A DNA stretch of 64,000 nt from Cafeteria roenbergensis (Eukaryota; Sar; Bigyra; Bicosoecida; Cafeteriaceae): the NCBI GenBank assembly GCA_008330645.1, contig VLTN01000043.1:245114-309113 (forward strand), read 5' to 3'. The translations under genes and the position numbers were made by a program. The notes under the pieces were generated by a model. The model did no database searches. It saw only the letters and a program-made list of their open reading frames with translations, and was not told the DNA's origin. Shown in pieces: positions 13,201 through 28,200 of the stretch. Within the stretch, counting starts at the first letter, position 1; the number at the start of each line of letters is the position of its first letter.

Positions 13201-16200
13201 CTGACACCACAGCAGTTTCCACCCCGCGCACTGTGTCCACGATGCTGACTCGGCCCCAAGATGCCGCGCCGAGGTGCGCGCCCGCCGGAAGGGACACTGG
13301 CTCCGACCAGAGCGTGCGAAGCCAAGCGTGCTTGGAAGGAACGTCCACGCTCCCTGGTTGAGGAAGCCGCAAGACGAGCGTTGGCGGCACCCTGTCCGGC
13401 GAAGTCTGGAACTCGAACTCCAGGGCTGGTGTGGTGAGCGAGCTCAATGGCGAGGGGGCGAACGCGCCGGCAGGGACGCGAACCTGATAGCGAGTGAGCG
13501 GCTCAGAGACGGCCTCCGGCGGCAACGAAATTCTGACGACGCCGCAGCCAAATGCTGTCGAGCTCGCTAAGCTAGCCTCCTGTACATGCCCCCAGTCTCG
13601 ACCATCGTACTTGCGGATCGACACGATGCTGTCCTTGGCACCGGCGGCGAGCGCCGGCCGCACTCCGCCTTGGAAAAAAACGGAAACTGACGGGAGACGG
13701 AGTGCAATGTCAGTTGCACCGTGAGTTGGGGTCATGCCTGTGAGCACGAGCGGAGAGTCAGCAGCGGAGGCTGTTGAAGCTCGCCAAGCCAAGTGAGGGG
13801 CAGGCACGTCTGGCGACGTCGCGTGTTCAACTCCCGACCCAGGCCGCATCGGGGCGTCAGCCCGGTCAGGCAAGCTCGGGTAGCGGCCTGACTCTTGCGA
13901 GTACTCGCTTGAGAATCGAAACACTCCCGACCAAAGTGCCCTTGGCGACGGCCCGCGAGACCTCAAAGCGAAAGTCGTGTTGTCGACTGCAAACCCGACG
14001 CCGCTCGAAGCGACGGCGAACACTTCTGCAGCTGGGCTGTCGCTGCCAAAGTCCCAGCCCACGACTGTTGTGCCCGCTGCCGACCTCGAAACGGTCGCTC
14101 CAGGCCTGCTGGCATTCGTCGGAATGGCCGATGCGCGCAGCTCAGCCAGCCAGTCCGTGACCTGCGAAAATCCGGTGGAGCCAGACCCTTGCCAAGCACC
14201 TTCGGCTGCCACTCCTGACACATTTGCACCCTCTTCCTGGATCTCAATGTCCCCTACAGTATCGAGGAGGGCATGCTCGAGCGCCTTGGTGCTGCGGTTC
14301 AGTCCGAACTCGACGGCTGAGTCGCCAAATGGTGCATACGGGTGCAACGCAGCGTCGGGCGCTCCAATCTGGCGACCCACCCGCAGCCAGTGCAAAAGCG
14401 CGACCGAGGCATAGCTGTCGTGAGGATCGGAGTGCAGTGTGACCCGGAACGGGCCGAGACGCTCGGAAGTTGTTGACAGATGAAGGCGGCAATGCAGCTC
14501 AGAAGTGGAAGCGTCCCAGATTTCCACGACGACGTTCCCCGCGGCTGTCTCGTCAGCAGCATCCAGCCACGTTGGCCCAGCTCCAATGTGCGACCCAGCA
14601 ACGATGGAAACATCGAATGTCTTGTCGGACAGGGCAGCTGACGCGCACTGGACCGTTTCCGCCTCGCTCGAAGCAAAAAAGTACCCACTCGAGTAGCCGG
14701 ATACCATGTCCATCCGCACCGAGATGAACGACGAATCCCGGACTCTATATGACGCTGGGTAGTCAGCGGTCCCCCCCGCAACCAAGTCAGGGCTGTCCGC
14801 AGACCAAGTGTCGGGGCGATCATCCATTGCGCCAGATCCAAAGAATGCAGTCGAGCGAGCGGACGACAGCGTCAGACCGAAGGGCGCGCCGTAGTTATGC
14901 TTGTTTTCCTGCTCAACAATTGGAAGCTCCCCGATGTGGCTGGGAATGGTGACCCTCGCCACGACCGAGAAATCGCCGTCGGGACCAGGCCGGAACGTCT
15001 CCGTGGCCATGGCTGCAGCTCGGCCAGCTCCAGACCCGGACCCGAAGGCCAAGACGGTGCCCATTCGAGCGGAGGGCCGAGCGTGCGGCGCGGAGTCGAG
15101 CATGATTCCGGGCCCCGTCGCAGCTTCGCCAGCATCGGGAATGCCCCAGCCTTTTCCCGCCGTGGAGCGCCAATTCGCGAAGGCGGTCGGATTGAGAACG
15201 CGATCGGCTCCAAACGCGCCGATAACCCCGCTGTTTCGCTCAGCCTGGGTTCGAGAAACGGCCCCGTCCTGCACATTGACAAGAGCAGCCTGCAGAGGCC
15301 TCTCAAGGCTGCTCGGGTCGCCGTTTCGCCGCGGAGTTGCGTCGCTCGTCCACCCTGCAACAGGCTGTTCGAATTCTGGGACACCGTCCCCACCAACTGA
15401 ACCGTTGAATCCCACTTCCGGAAGCATGCCGACCGGAACCGTTGAGAAGTCATTGCCCCCTGCACCCCCAAGCGCCAGCCACACCTCTGACATCCTCGGC
15501 AAGAACGGAGGCGCGACTGGAGCAGCTCCTGCCTCCCGGGAGCTCCCCGCACCAAGCTCCTCAGGTGCTGAGCCACGGAAAACACCGATGCCCGGCCAGC
15601 GAGGGCGCCCGGCACCTGCGCTGGCCCCAACCCGGACGTCGGCGTCGAATTCGATCCAAGCGTGGTTTGCCTCTGCAGAGTGGAGCGGAGTCTCGTCCCC
15701 CGGTCGACCAACCCCGTAGCCCAGCGCTCTTGGCGCGGACAGCAGTGGTGCCAGCTGCAGTGAGACGTCCAAGGGTGCGGACGATTCGCCCGATGCACCG
15801 CGGAACGCTCCTTCGGGAAGCGACAAAACGCAACGGCACAGCGCGCGCCCTTGCGTTGACTTGTGGCAGTTCCTGGCGGCTTGCACGATTGGCTGCGTTG
15901 GCATGACGTGCACAAGCAGTGCACCGCCGAATGCCGGCGCTTCCAGGGAGTGTGCCTCCTCTCGAGCAGGGCCAATGGCAAATGCACGATACCCAAGAGT
16001 TGACAGAGAGTCCGTGGCCACAGCGAACACCGTTTCCTGGCCAGATCCAGTGGACCGCCCCACGAGCCAATGCGCGCTCCTTGCGGCAAAGTCGGAAAGC
16101 AAGGCAGAGGCAACCGCGACGCCACCGCAGTCGAGTGACACCGCCCCAGCTCCACGCTGCTCTTGCACTCGCGAAATCCGCCAAGGCTTGCCAAGCGGAA

Positions 16201-19200
16201 TTCGAGCCGTCGCTCCATGTTCATGATCGATGACCGTCGGACCCGACCATGTCGCCGAGCTGGAAGCTCGCCAAAGCAGCGGCACAGGCTGGGAGGAGTT
16301 GGACTCCGTCGTGACAACGTCGCTCGGAGCAGGCTGGGAGTCTGCCTGAAGCGTCGGCCACACCGAGCAGGACACCCTCAGCTTCGATGACCGCCCCAGA
16401 GGGCCGCCAGACCCTGCCCACTTTACCGTTTCGTTCCACCTCATGGTTGATGCGAAGGAAGTGAAGTCGGCGTCAACGGCCAGGTCGTCGTCCCCGGTTG
16501 CTGGCAGTGACGTGCGCCTTGCTACTTGCCAGTCTGCCGACGGCACGGTCACGCCCACCACGCTCGTGAATTTCCCGCTCGTCAGTACCAAGCCCGCGTC
16601 AATTGTGGGGCTCCCTGTTGACACAACGGTAGCAGAGAAGAACTGTGTACGCGCAGCCGTTTCGGGCGCCGAGGCATTGGCCACCGTCAGGCATGGAATC
16701 TGGGGACCCACGGGACCGCTGCACCCGCCAGTCCAAATTGCGTCGATCTCTCGATCCAGCAGCGTCGAGCGCAGCTCGGCCCTGAGCGAGCCGATCTGGT
16801 GCGGCCGCACTCGAAGCAGCGCCTCGGTGCTCGTGTTCGTCTCTCGCTCGACAGAGCCTGACGCGGCCCCTGCGGCCTGCGCTGTGGACGGCATCGTCGG
16901 GGCGTCGCTGCCTGCTCCAGCAATCGCTGCGCTGTACCCGCCGCCTCCACCCCCTGCCATGCTGGCTGGAGCCACAGCGCCGCTTCCCCCTTGCGCGGAA
17001 ATCGTGACTGATCCGATCAAAGTCTCCATCGCGATCAGGACGGCAGAGCCACCCGCCCCACCGCCGCCAGATGCCCGGGCTCGCGTCTTCCCGGGCAAGC
17101 CGTCAGCCAATAGCTGAGCGGTGCCAGCGAACTCCACCTCCTGTGCCACAACAAGCACGCTGCCACCGCCAGCACCACCGAGCACAGGCTGGCCGTCTCC
17201 TCCCCATCCTGCTCCACCGCCAGAGCCCATAGACCACGGAATCGACCCGGACACGACCCCAGCACCGTATACGGTGGTCTGGCTTTGCTTGGGGGTGACG
17301 CGGCAGCTTTTGTCGCTCGAAAACACCTGGACGCCTCCCCCTCCCACTCCGGCGTGGGAACCACCCGCCCCGCTGCCGTGCACCCCAGGGCAATCGTATG
17401 CCGACATGCCTGGTATGTACCCCGCGTCCGCAAACGCCTGGCCGGCCCCACTTCCTTCGCCAGCAGCATGCCCTTGCCCGGATGCATTGAATTTGGGCGA
17501 AGTGCCCTTGAGCTGGTCTGCCACGACGACAATGTCGGATCCAACGACCTGCCCGTCTACGCTTAGTCTTCCAGAAGGAACTGCGATCCGCACTTGGCAC
17601 TTGGGCGAGGTGCACTCAACCCGCGATGCCGTCCGGATGCGCACCCGCCTCTGCTCGAAGGCCTCAAGCGCAGCTGCAGTCGTCGAGCCATCACCACAGC
17701 CGTCGCTTCCGGTGAGCCCTGCGTCGCCGGCCCCGATGGCACCGTGAGGCAGAATTGCGACTCCGTCTGCTCCAGCAATCACGGTCTCAGCCGACGCGTG
17801 CGTTTCAATCCAGTTTGCAGACACGACCAGCGTGTCGTTGCTCGATTTTGCGATGCGGGCTTGAACTTCCAAGGGCAGACCGATGGCATCAAGCTCCTGC
17901 GTCGCAGCAAGCCCGGGCGCCTCAATCCTCCCCCCGGCAATCAAGTGCGACGTGGACACCACTGCGTGGGGCCTGGACGTTGTCACTCGGGCATTGGGTC
18001 CCATTTCAATGCGCGTGAGACCCTCGCAAGGCAGCCCAGCTGGTAGCCGCGTGCGGAAGATGGAGCGAATCGGGGCCTGGACGCCTACTTCGACTGCACG
18101 GAGTCCAAATGCGTGCACTTCTCTCAGCGAGACTCCGGATGCTCCCGTTGACTGCCAAGTCGAGCCACCACCGAACGTGCGCGCCGAGATCTCTTGGCTC
18201 AATTCAAGGCTGGAAAGCAGGGCCACTCGGCCGCCGCCCCCTCCTCCCGCGGTGAAGTGCGACGGGGACCCGTGGTGCCCACCCACAGACTCCACGGTGC
18301 CCTCGCCAAGGATTTTCGGCGCTGCCAAAACAACTGAACCACCCCCTCCCCCGCCGCCCGTCACGTACTGTGACGACACGTAAGCGGCCCCGTGGCTGCC
18401 TCCTGACGCCTCCACGCAAACTTCTGCTTTTCCTCCGCATTGCAGGTGGATGGCATGGGCTGCAGAAATTCGGACAGAACCGCCCCCCGCGCCGGGCGAC
18501 GCGCGCTCAAGCTCGGCGGCTGTTGCAAGGTTCGAAGTGGCAAATCCGCCTGCAGCGCCCATGCCGAGCAGGGGCGCCCGAACGCCTTCAATCGAGTCAG
18601 CCTCTGAACCAGCATATGTCCAGGGCGCCGTGCCGGTGGTGGGAAGCTCCGCAGCGACGGGGAACTTGCAGTCCGCGCCTGAGAGGTGAGTGTTGGCCAT
18701 TGGGAACCCGCTGTGCCCGAGGCCAAAACCGCCGACGCCGCTGACACTCCCCATGCACCCGTCCTTGATTGAGGGATTCGCTGGCGGCTGCGGCAGCAAG
18801 AAGCCATTCTCTTTGGCTGCTGAGAGCAAGTCCTCCTTGGCCAGCAGCTGTTGCAGTGCCTCGATGCTGTATCCGTGGCACGCGCTGTCGAGCCGCTCTG
18901 AGTTGACCAAGTGTTGCTTCTGGCCACAGCCCAGCACAGCCTCGGCGTAAAACCGCCTTGCATCCAGAGAGAGCGACCTGTTCGTCCCGAAACCGCGCCC
19001 TTTTGCGCTCAGGGGTGCTGCCGCCGCGATCTGGCTCAGCCAAACGTTGCTGGCAGCCACTTCGATCGTCGCCCCCTCAGCCCACGTGCTTCGAATGACT
19101 AGGTCTGACCCCTCGCTCTCTGTTACCATGCGGAGAGCGCACATTTCTCCGGAGCATGTGATCTTCGAGGCGTCGCTGAACTCCCAGAGAGGCTCGCCGC

Positions 19201-22200
19201 AGCGGAAGCGAAGCTCTCCAGCCTTGAAGCCCGGACCGACGAGGTAAACCACTCTCGCCCAAACGACGCCGCCCGCTGCTGGCGCCAGGTTGACGCTGTG
19301 CACCTCGGCACTAAAGCTTGGAAAGTCGCCCAGCTTTCGCAGCGTCGGCACGTCGCTGGTTGTGGGGAACGTTGCCTGTCCGACTCGGGACGTGGAGTTG
19401 GCGGCCCAGATGGAGGCCAAATTTGTGTTTGCAATCAGCACATGCGTGAGCGGAACTGGCCGCCCGAAGTCCACCTCTGCCCAGTATGAGGTTTGAGCAT
19501 AAGTGTTTGTGTTCCCGTCCCAGAGGGCTGCCGTTGCGTCTTGCCGGAGTTGGCCGCTGTCCCCGTGCCATCGATCCAGCGGGCTAGACGCGCCACCAGC
19601 TGTGATCCGAGGGTGCTGGATGCGCCAAAGCAGGTCGCTGTCGGCAAGCGCCGCTGGGCAGAAGCGGGAGCCTCCGGCCGCCGAGTCGGCTTCTGCTGCG
19701 GCATCGGCAAACGCAAGCTGAAGCGTGGTTGCCGTCGACCCTGTGACAATCCCGGCGGTGCCCAGGTCAGCCCAAGCGGATGCTGCGCTCGCGGGTGCTT
19801 GTGAGAGCTGCAACACAGGCCTCAGCACTCCAGAATCGCCGACGCGCAGGGCCCAGTCCCCGAGCAGCGAGCCCTCGATGCTCGCATCTCTGGCAACGAT
19901 GATCGGCGAGATGCCATGAATGGCAGACGTCGGGCTGACGGAAATGAAGGCTGCGCCAACGAGGCAAGAGAGTGCCTCCAGCTGCTTGACGAAACTGTTG
20001 GAGTGGCGGGACATGAGTGAGCCGAGAATCACGTCGCGCGCGCTCTGCGCGGCCATGACGTCCTCCGCTGTGAGGCCGGAGAGCTGGCTGATGTTGGCGT
20101 TGCCCCCAAACAGCACAGCTGCCTGTGGTGGCGAGCGCAGCAACGCCGGATGGGGTTCCTGGTAGCTGCTGGACCATGGAGCGACCCACCCCGAGAGCTC
20201 CAGCCATGCTCGCGGCCTCTCCGTGAGTGCCCAGGGCATGGCTGCCAGCCGAACGCTTCCTTTGAGCGACAGCGTTGCAAGGGCCTCCGGCGGCAACTCC
20301 CTTTGGTCGAACATCGTGCCGAGAGCCAGCACATCATTGAAGCCACCTGTTGGTGCTGCAAGTGTGCCGCCATTGGAGTGAATGTGCAAATGGGACACCC
20401 CTGCGATGTTCCAGTACACTGTCCCAGCGTCTGACAGAGACGATCCTGTCGTCGATGCCCCAGAGGCCTGGACGCTGGACGAGAAGCGATTGGTCCACCG
20501 CCCCGAGTAAATTGCAACTCGCCCTCCTGCCCCGGCAGCATGATACGCAAGGGTGGCACCATTGGCAAGAACTGTTCCCAGGATGCGGACCGATCGGGCC
20601 TGGATGTTGATGCTTCCGCCTGCGCCACACCCTGCGTATGCGGACGGGTTGGCGCTGCTAGTCAAGCCCACAGCACCCGAGGCGTCAACGGTGGCGAGGG
20701 GTGCCACCCTGAGCCGCTCTAGCGCGACCAACCGCACCCTGCCGCCGCCCGCGCCACCCATTCCCGACCAGTCAAGCCCGGTTGGCGATGCCAGACGGCC
20801 GCGCCCCCCCGCGCCGCCAGGAAGCCAGGGGTCCGTGACTGAGCCATACGGAGCAGCACGGGGCAGAATCCCGCATGTGGCAGCGTCCGAACGGTAAAAC
20901 GGGGCCCCACCCGTGCCACCGTGCGAGCCTCCTGAGCCTGCAACTTCGCACGCGGCGCTGGGATTCGCAGACAAGGGGGCTGCCTGTCTCGGCGTTCCCA
21001 GGAGCGGCCCGCTCGCCGGCACACCTGAGAACGGACCTGCACCCCAAGCATAGCCCATGCCCTGGGCAGAGACCCGAGAGTTGGGACCCAAACTGATGCT
21101 TCGGAAGCGCATGTCGATGGTGCTCGCCAGCACCGACCCTCCAGCCAAGTTGACGTCCGTGTTTTCCATCGAAGCAAGCACATCACACCCCCGCCAGTAG
21201 CACCTCAGGGTGCTCGCTGCCTCGAACCGTGCCCGCCTCCACGGAATCGCTGCGCCACATCCAGCGCCCCCGTCGGCGGCGCCCTCCTGCGTGAATGCAG
21301 AGGCAGCTCGGCTCGCCCGCTCGAAGAGACGCACGCCCCACGGAGCCTCCAAGCGGCCCTCCACAAGCATGGCAAAGGCTTGAAGCTCCAGAATGTCCGA
21401 AGGGTCGGGCTTCGTCAGTTCACTGGCCGTCGCTGTGACTGCCCGAGCTACAATTGTCGAAGTCGAGGACACGGCGATCACGTCAGCAGAGATGGCGCCC
21501 TCCGAGTGCCTGCTGGGGGCCGGAGGCGATGGCCCGTCGAGACCCGCACGTTGTACCCAAGCCCGAGCAGCAGGAGCACGCAGCCTGGCGCCTCTGAGCA
21601 CTCGGAGCGAATGCAGTCGCGATCCGACATCGTTCCTGGGGAAATCCACCGAACAGTTGCTGGTTGCTGAAGCCACACTCTGAGCGTCCACAATGAGCGA
21701 TCCGCGGCCAGCTTCCTCGATATAGATCGTGCCCGGTGCAGACGGGGCCGTGCAGCCGGAATTCGACCCGATGGCTGATGGTTTCAGGGCGTCTGATAGC
21801 CCACCCTTCTTGCGAACACGCATGGCGATGCGACCGCCACTGCCGCAGCCGGAGAGGCTCCCGGCGCCTCCATTGGCAGCAATGGTACCCCGCCCTCCGA
21901 TGACATCGGCCTCAACGCTGATTGAGCCTCCTGCCCCGGCCCCAGCGGACACCCCATCCTTGTAGATGGCGGCACCGCCGTGGGCCGACATGTGCTCCTC
22001 TTCCCGTCCAAACTGCAGTCGCCCCCGCACGTTCACTCGGATGCGTCCACCGCCTCTTCCGCCCAAGAACGCGGTTGATGCTTCCTTCACTCCCGGGAAA
22101 CCTGACCCACCGAAGGCGAATGGATGGGTTGCCGACCCATGCCCGGGAGCTGCGCGGCCGGGCTTCACGCAGGCCAAGGCAGGCGTGCCGCCATCCGCGC

Positions 22201-25200
22201 CATCGCCACCGTGGCTCCCACCTGGCCCAGAGAGCGAAATGTCCCGAGCAGAGGCGCAAGAATGCTCCAGCAGCGCCATCGAGGGAACTGGGTCTGCCGC
22301 CTCCGAGGCGATGAGCCTGGCAGTGGAGAACACCTCGGCGGCAGCAATTTCCATCGTGGGCGCAGTGATGGTGCCGGCAATCGTCAGCAAGGACTCGTCT
22401 CCTCGTAAATCGACGTGGACGGAGCAATCTTGCTGCGCCGGCCCCGCTGCGCCATCCGCCGGCGCGCACTGCAACTTTCCGATGCTACTCAACTCGACAC
22501 CACTCGAGCCGCAGCCAAAGGAGAGGCTCGACAGGAATGTCGTGTAGTGAGCAAAGTAAACTTGCCAGAACCGCGCGGTCGTGACCCGCTGGAATCGAAC
22601 GAGCACTACCTCCGTCGGGCTGAAGTCGGAAGCTTCCACGCTCGCTGGCCCCATTGGGAACGGGCCTGTGCCCGTGTACGGATACTTGAAGTCAGCTGCG
22701 GCCGATGCATTCATGGAAGAATTCGACGCGAAGAACTGCACGTAGTTGCTTGTGGACAGAATCCTTGCAAAGGACAGCGAAACCGGGCGTCCAAAGTCAA
22801 ACTCAATCCAAGTGTTCCCGGCAACGTTCACCCCGGTTCGCGGGTCGGCGTCAGAGAGAGCATCGCTGCTCTGGCGATGCGCGCTGGCGCCGTCTCCTTG
22901 GCTCGCCATCCACAACGGAGGCAGCGTTTGACGGAGGAGCGGGCCGCTGGCACCGCAGATCGAGGCGGCCCCGCCGCCCAAGGAGAGAGTCTCTGCGAAA
23001 GCCGCTTCTTCGAACCCGTTGTCGCTGACTTTCAGGCTGGCTGAGGCTTGAACCGTTCCGCGGAGCAGCGCTGATGCCACAGCGAGCTCGAAGCTGCCGC
23101 CCTCAAGGACGGACGTGGGATCCAGCTCGACTCGTCGTGCGCGCTCCGTTGTGTCCTCTGCGATGCTCACGAGCGCTCCGTTCCGAATACGAACGAGGTC
23201 GACCGTGTCAGCAAGGTCGGGCGGCCACTGCGTGTGGGGCACCGGCGAGTAGCCAACGCGGCTTGGGATGACGGCTTTGGCATCCACCACCATCTCGGTC
23301 CTTCCCGCCAGCTCCAGGTAGACCGTCCCAGCTGCACCGTGCCGCGTTCCAAGCGCCTGAAAGCCGCCACTTGCTGAAAGATCGACGCCCTCGTCCAGCC
23401 CGTTGGCTGCAAATACGGCAATTCTCCCGCCTCCTCCCGCACCGCCTCCGTAACTGGCGGGGCCCGAGCCACCCTTGGCCCGCACCGAGCCAACGCCGAC
23501 GATGCTTCCTCCGCGTAGCTGCACAGACCCGCCCGCACCGGCTCCAGACTCGACGCCCAAGCCTCGGCCCGACACGAAGTTTGCGGAGTCCGCTCCACTG
23601 GCGTCGATCACTGCCCCGTTGCCAAACTCCACCCACTTCGACCCCTGCACAAGGATCCGGCCGCCGCCGCGAGCCCCTTGAGCACGCGACTCGCCTGACT
23701 CGACGCCGTCCGCGCCGGCCCCGCCAAACGACCACGGTGCTGTAGCGAGGCCGTGCGAGAGTCCTGGGAGCGAGTTTTCTCCACATTGCGCCATCTCCGT
23801 CGTGCCGAGATGGCCGTTCGTCCCACCATCTCCGCCATGGCCACCTCCGGACCCTCCCGTTGACACGCTGCGCCCGCATGCCGCCTCGGACCGGCCCGCA
23901 GGCCTATCCGCAAAGCCAGCTCGGCGCGAGTATGGCCGACTTGGGGGACCGGCTCCGGCAGCATACACCCCGGTGGTCGGTGTGACACCTGGCAGCATGT
24001 CGAGGCGAGTGTGCTGGTCAACGATCGATACTGTCGCTCCGCGGACCACACCGCGCACGGCAGTCATATGCAGGGCTGATGTGCCGCGGGTCTCGACCTC
24101 GCAAAGCTCGCCGGTGCATTCCAGCAATCCATCAAACAGGAAGTGGTCACCCTCGCATCCCCACTCGGCCTCAGCAGCGTACAGGCCGTACCCTCGGATT
24201 GCAAGCAGCCGCCAGTGCGTTGCTTCGACAAGAGGCCATACCCACCGACGCCACCTGTTTCCGTGGGATGTGGGAGTCTCGGTCATGACCGAAACGAAGA
24301 CATCAGTCCAGTCTTCGGCAACGAGCGGATCGCCGCCTTGGCGAAGCGCGCTGATCTTAATCGAATAGTAAGCCGAACCAGGTGAAGCCGACTTGATGCG
24401 CAGCGACGACAAGGGCACCGGCGTGGGGAACGCAAACACCAGCGTGTGGTCGGTAAAGTACGTGGTCATGTCGCCGTCCTGCAAGGTTGCTCGCGGCCGA
24501 GCAGCGCCCAGATGGTCCGTGACTGTGAACCTGCCACGCAGCCCGCCGGCAAGACACCTCCCGGCCATCGAAAGCTGCTGTGCCTGGGCGGCAAAGGCGG
24601 CATCCCGGACTCGCAAGCTCGACTCCCCGCGAAGAATGGAGCTCAGGTCCGTTTGAACGGCGAGCGCACGAACGTCCAGGGCAGTGGCCAACGCCCACGC
24701 ACCTTGCTCCATGGAGATGCTCTGGGCTTGCCATATGGCGCCCTGCGAGGAAGCTTCGTCGGCTGGTGGCACGGAGTCGCCCACGCGCAAAGCCTCCGAC
24801 GGGTGAAGGCCGACGCGCACAGTTGCAAGCTTGACTCGTGCTAGTGAGAGCGGGCGGGCCAGCTGAAGAGGCCATGGCGTCTCAACCTCGGCTGCCCAAG
24901 CCCGTCTGGCGTCGTTGCGAATGTGGAGCTCCCGCCTATTGAGGTCGGAGACGAGGACTGTGCCTGGCGCTCCGAAGCTGTCGACGTCAGACACTGCGCC
25001 GGTGGCAGCATGCCGGGCGTCGTTCTCAAGTTCGACGAGGCCGCGATCCGCGAGAATCGCAATCCTGCCGCCGGAGCCTGCTCCTGCATGGTAGGGGTAT
25101 CCGCCACCACGAGCAAAGGCCGTACCTGGCAGCGCGACGCCGGCTCCGCTGCTCAGCAAGATCGACCCGCCTGATCCACCACCGCCAGCTCCGTATTCCC

Positions 25201-28200
25201 CTGCTTTCGGGGCGAAGTACACGCCAGGCAGTCCGTCTGCTGACACCTGGCCAGCAAGCAGGATTGCACCACTCGTGCCCATGCGGATTCGCCCGCCTCC
25301 AGAGCCCCCAAGGCCTGAAGCCTGCTCGGGCTGTGCCCAGGAGTAGCCGCTCGCGCCACCGGAGCCAAACTCGCGGGGTAGCTCCGCATCACCGTACGAG
25401 AGGCCGCCGTGTATGCGCGGGTGGGCAGCCGGTGTAACCACGTCTCCACATTCGCTGAGCAAGACGTTGTGGGGCCCTCCGCGGCCGCCGTGCCCAGCAC
25501 CAGACCCAGACGCGGTGCCTCGGCACACCTTCTTTCCGATGTTTCTTGACGGCTGCAGGGGCGTTCCGGGCCCAGAGTCTGCGGGGTGACCCAACCCCGT
25601 TGAGTCCACAATGCCTCCGTGACCAATCACCACCTCCTGCGCCGAAACGTCCACGTCGCCGCCACGAACCCTGCCCCGTGACGCAATCACTGACCTTCTG
25701 GTTTTAAATTCAACAAGACAACGCTCGGTTTCGCAGTCCACGGAAGTGGGAGCGGTCATGCCGACAAATCGCTCGTCGCACTCGAACCCGAGCTCGTACA
25801 ACTTTGGCGTGTACGTGTAGTGCGAAGACACAACGCGAATGCCAGTAATGTTGACCAGTGGCTGCTGGAAGTGGATGCGGAACCTCCCGCGCTCCCCCAT
25901 GAGCTTCTGTCCGGCGTCGAAGCCTGTGCGAATGTCAAAGCTCCACTCTTGCCCAAACTGCGTGATCACCTCCTCGTCCTCGAAGTTCGCAAACACTGCA
26001 CCTGCATCCACCTCGCGCTCCGCACCCTCGCCGTTCCCTCGAAGCCCATACACGTAGCTGTAGACCAAGTCGTGGGGGTGGGCGCCAACGACTCCAGTCA
26101 ATGCGTTCACATTGGTGGCCACTCGCGAGCCTTGGCTGTCCACGAAGTACAGGTCAAACGCCTGGTTGAAGCTCACAAACGTCTGCAGGTCGCCGTCGGT
26201 GAGCGCGCTCAACTCGGAGACAGAAAGGAGTGCCTTTTCGGGGTCGCGATATCCGCGGAACCGGTGCACCTTGACGGTGTCCTGCGCTGAGCACACTGCT
26301 TCATGGACCCATGCCGTTCCTCCCTGCTCCGCTGGCGCCGCTTGGAGGGAAATCGGGGAGTCGTTTCTTTCGGCCACTTCGTCGCGGCCTAGAATTTCAA
26401 CGTGCCCGGTTGATGCAACCTTTCCGTTGCGGTGCATGAACAGAACATCAGACCCAACGGACACTGACGACCCTGGCCCGGTAGCTTCAACAGCCCCATA
26501 CAGATCGATTTGGCGGCCGCGCAACGTGATCTTGCGGGCCTGAAGCGACGGAAGGGTACCGTTGAAGGAGCGCAAAGGCTCGACAGAGGCGGTATGGTGG
26601 ACGCGGATCCGCCTGCCCATCAGAATTTGCTCGTCTGTGAGCGCAACACGAGAATTGTCCCCGACCCAGGCTAGGTTCAGCGTGGACGGCGCGTCCTCCG
26701 GCCAAGGCGTGACAGCAGCCACAGGAACACTGTTCTTCACCATGAGCCGCTCGCCAAGAGCTTCCGTGACGACATAGAGAGTCCCAGACGCGCCAGAGCA
26801 AGCGGCCGACGCGCTGCCGCCCTGCACCTCTAAGCTCACCCGTGGCTCGACGCCCTGGCTGGCCCGCACCGCGACGCGTCCTCCGCCGCCCGATCCTGAA
26901 GCACTGGCGTACGCACCACCTCTTGTGGCGACCACGCCAAGCCCGCGCACCGCTCGGGCTGTCAGCGAGACGCTTCCACCAGCCCCGCCACCTCCGCCAT
27001 GGGATTGAGCGGAAAAGTACACGCCCGGCTGGCCGTCCGCGCTGACTCGGGGGGGGGTGGCCGCGTTTGGCTTGCTCAAGGACTGCTCGAAGTAGATGTC
27101 TCCAGCCGTGGCTTCGATGCTCACGCGGCCTCCGCCTGCGCCGGCGTACCCAACAGCCTCCTGGCCGTTGACGAAGACTGTCTGCCCGCCAGATCCAAAC
27201 TCCCAAGGGCTGGTCGCGAGGCCGTACGAAACTCCAGCGACGGAGCTTGGCGCGCAGGGTTGAGACGTGGCGCACGACGGTCCTCCGTGCCCTCCGTGGG
27301 ATCCGCCTGCGCCTGCCACCACCGACAGCTCAGGACAGGTCCGACCGGAGTATTTCGGGTCGTGCGGTGTCCAGATACTGCGGCCAGGGCTCCCGGGGCC
27401 GGCTCCAGCCGCATACCCAGCTTGATCTGCGTGGATATCGTGGCCAACGCGCACGTGTGGTGCGCGCAGGGTCACGGAAGAACCGCTAATTTCGCCGAAC
27501 GCGTGCACAATGGAAGCTGGATGAGTCAGGGAGATCGCCAGCGAGCAGCCACGCTCCTCGCACGAAATTGCAGGGGCAGTCTCGGTTGTGCCGCTCGAGC
27601 TAGGGATCATGCTCAGGCCCGTCGAGGTACACTGAGGCTCGACCCGGCCGAGCAGCAATGCGTAGCCTGTGTTGTGCTCAATGAGCACGTGTGTTGCCGC
27701 GACTGGGTGCCTCATGGTGAAGTAAATGACGTCCGAGGCAGGAGCGTACAGTCCGTCCGCCGCTGGAGTGGGAGCTTCCTCCGTCATTTCGCCCGAGACT
27801 TGCTTCCAGTCCGGGTCTTGCAACGAGGCAGTCACGTTGTTCATTGTGGAGAGGCGGAGAGACTGGTACACGCGGGCCTCGGTAGTTTTGGGCTTTTGCA
27901 ATCGCAACCGAACCTGGGAGAACGTCACGGGCCTGTCATACACCAGCACAATACCTCCAAGGTGGCCAGTCACAGGGTTGACGCACACTCCAGTCTCGTC
28001 GTTGTCGTCCAACAAAAACTGTCTGGCCTCCACATCTGAGGTGGCGCAGTTGTGGCCGGCGTAGTCCAAGTACGCGCCGTGCACCGACTTGACCTCTGCA
28101 GGGTTCATCAGCTCGGACGCGGACGAGCACTTCGGGGCATCGCCGTCGATTCGCCCGGAGCCCAGCGGGCTGTGAGCCCAGCCAGGGTTCACTCGCGAGT

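Noticed and set aside
14872-16317. A 481-codon minus-strand frame overlapping the giant gene
   Set aside because: It overlaps the giant coding frame in another frame on the same strand and has shadow-type composition with no domain.
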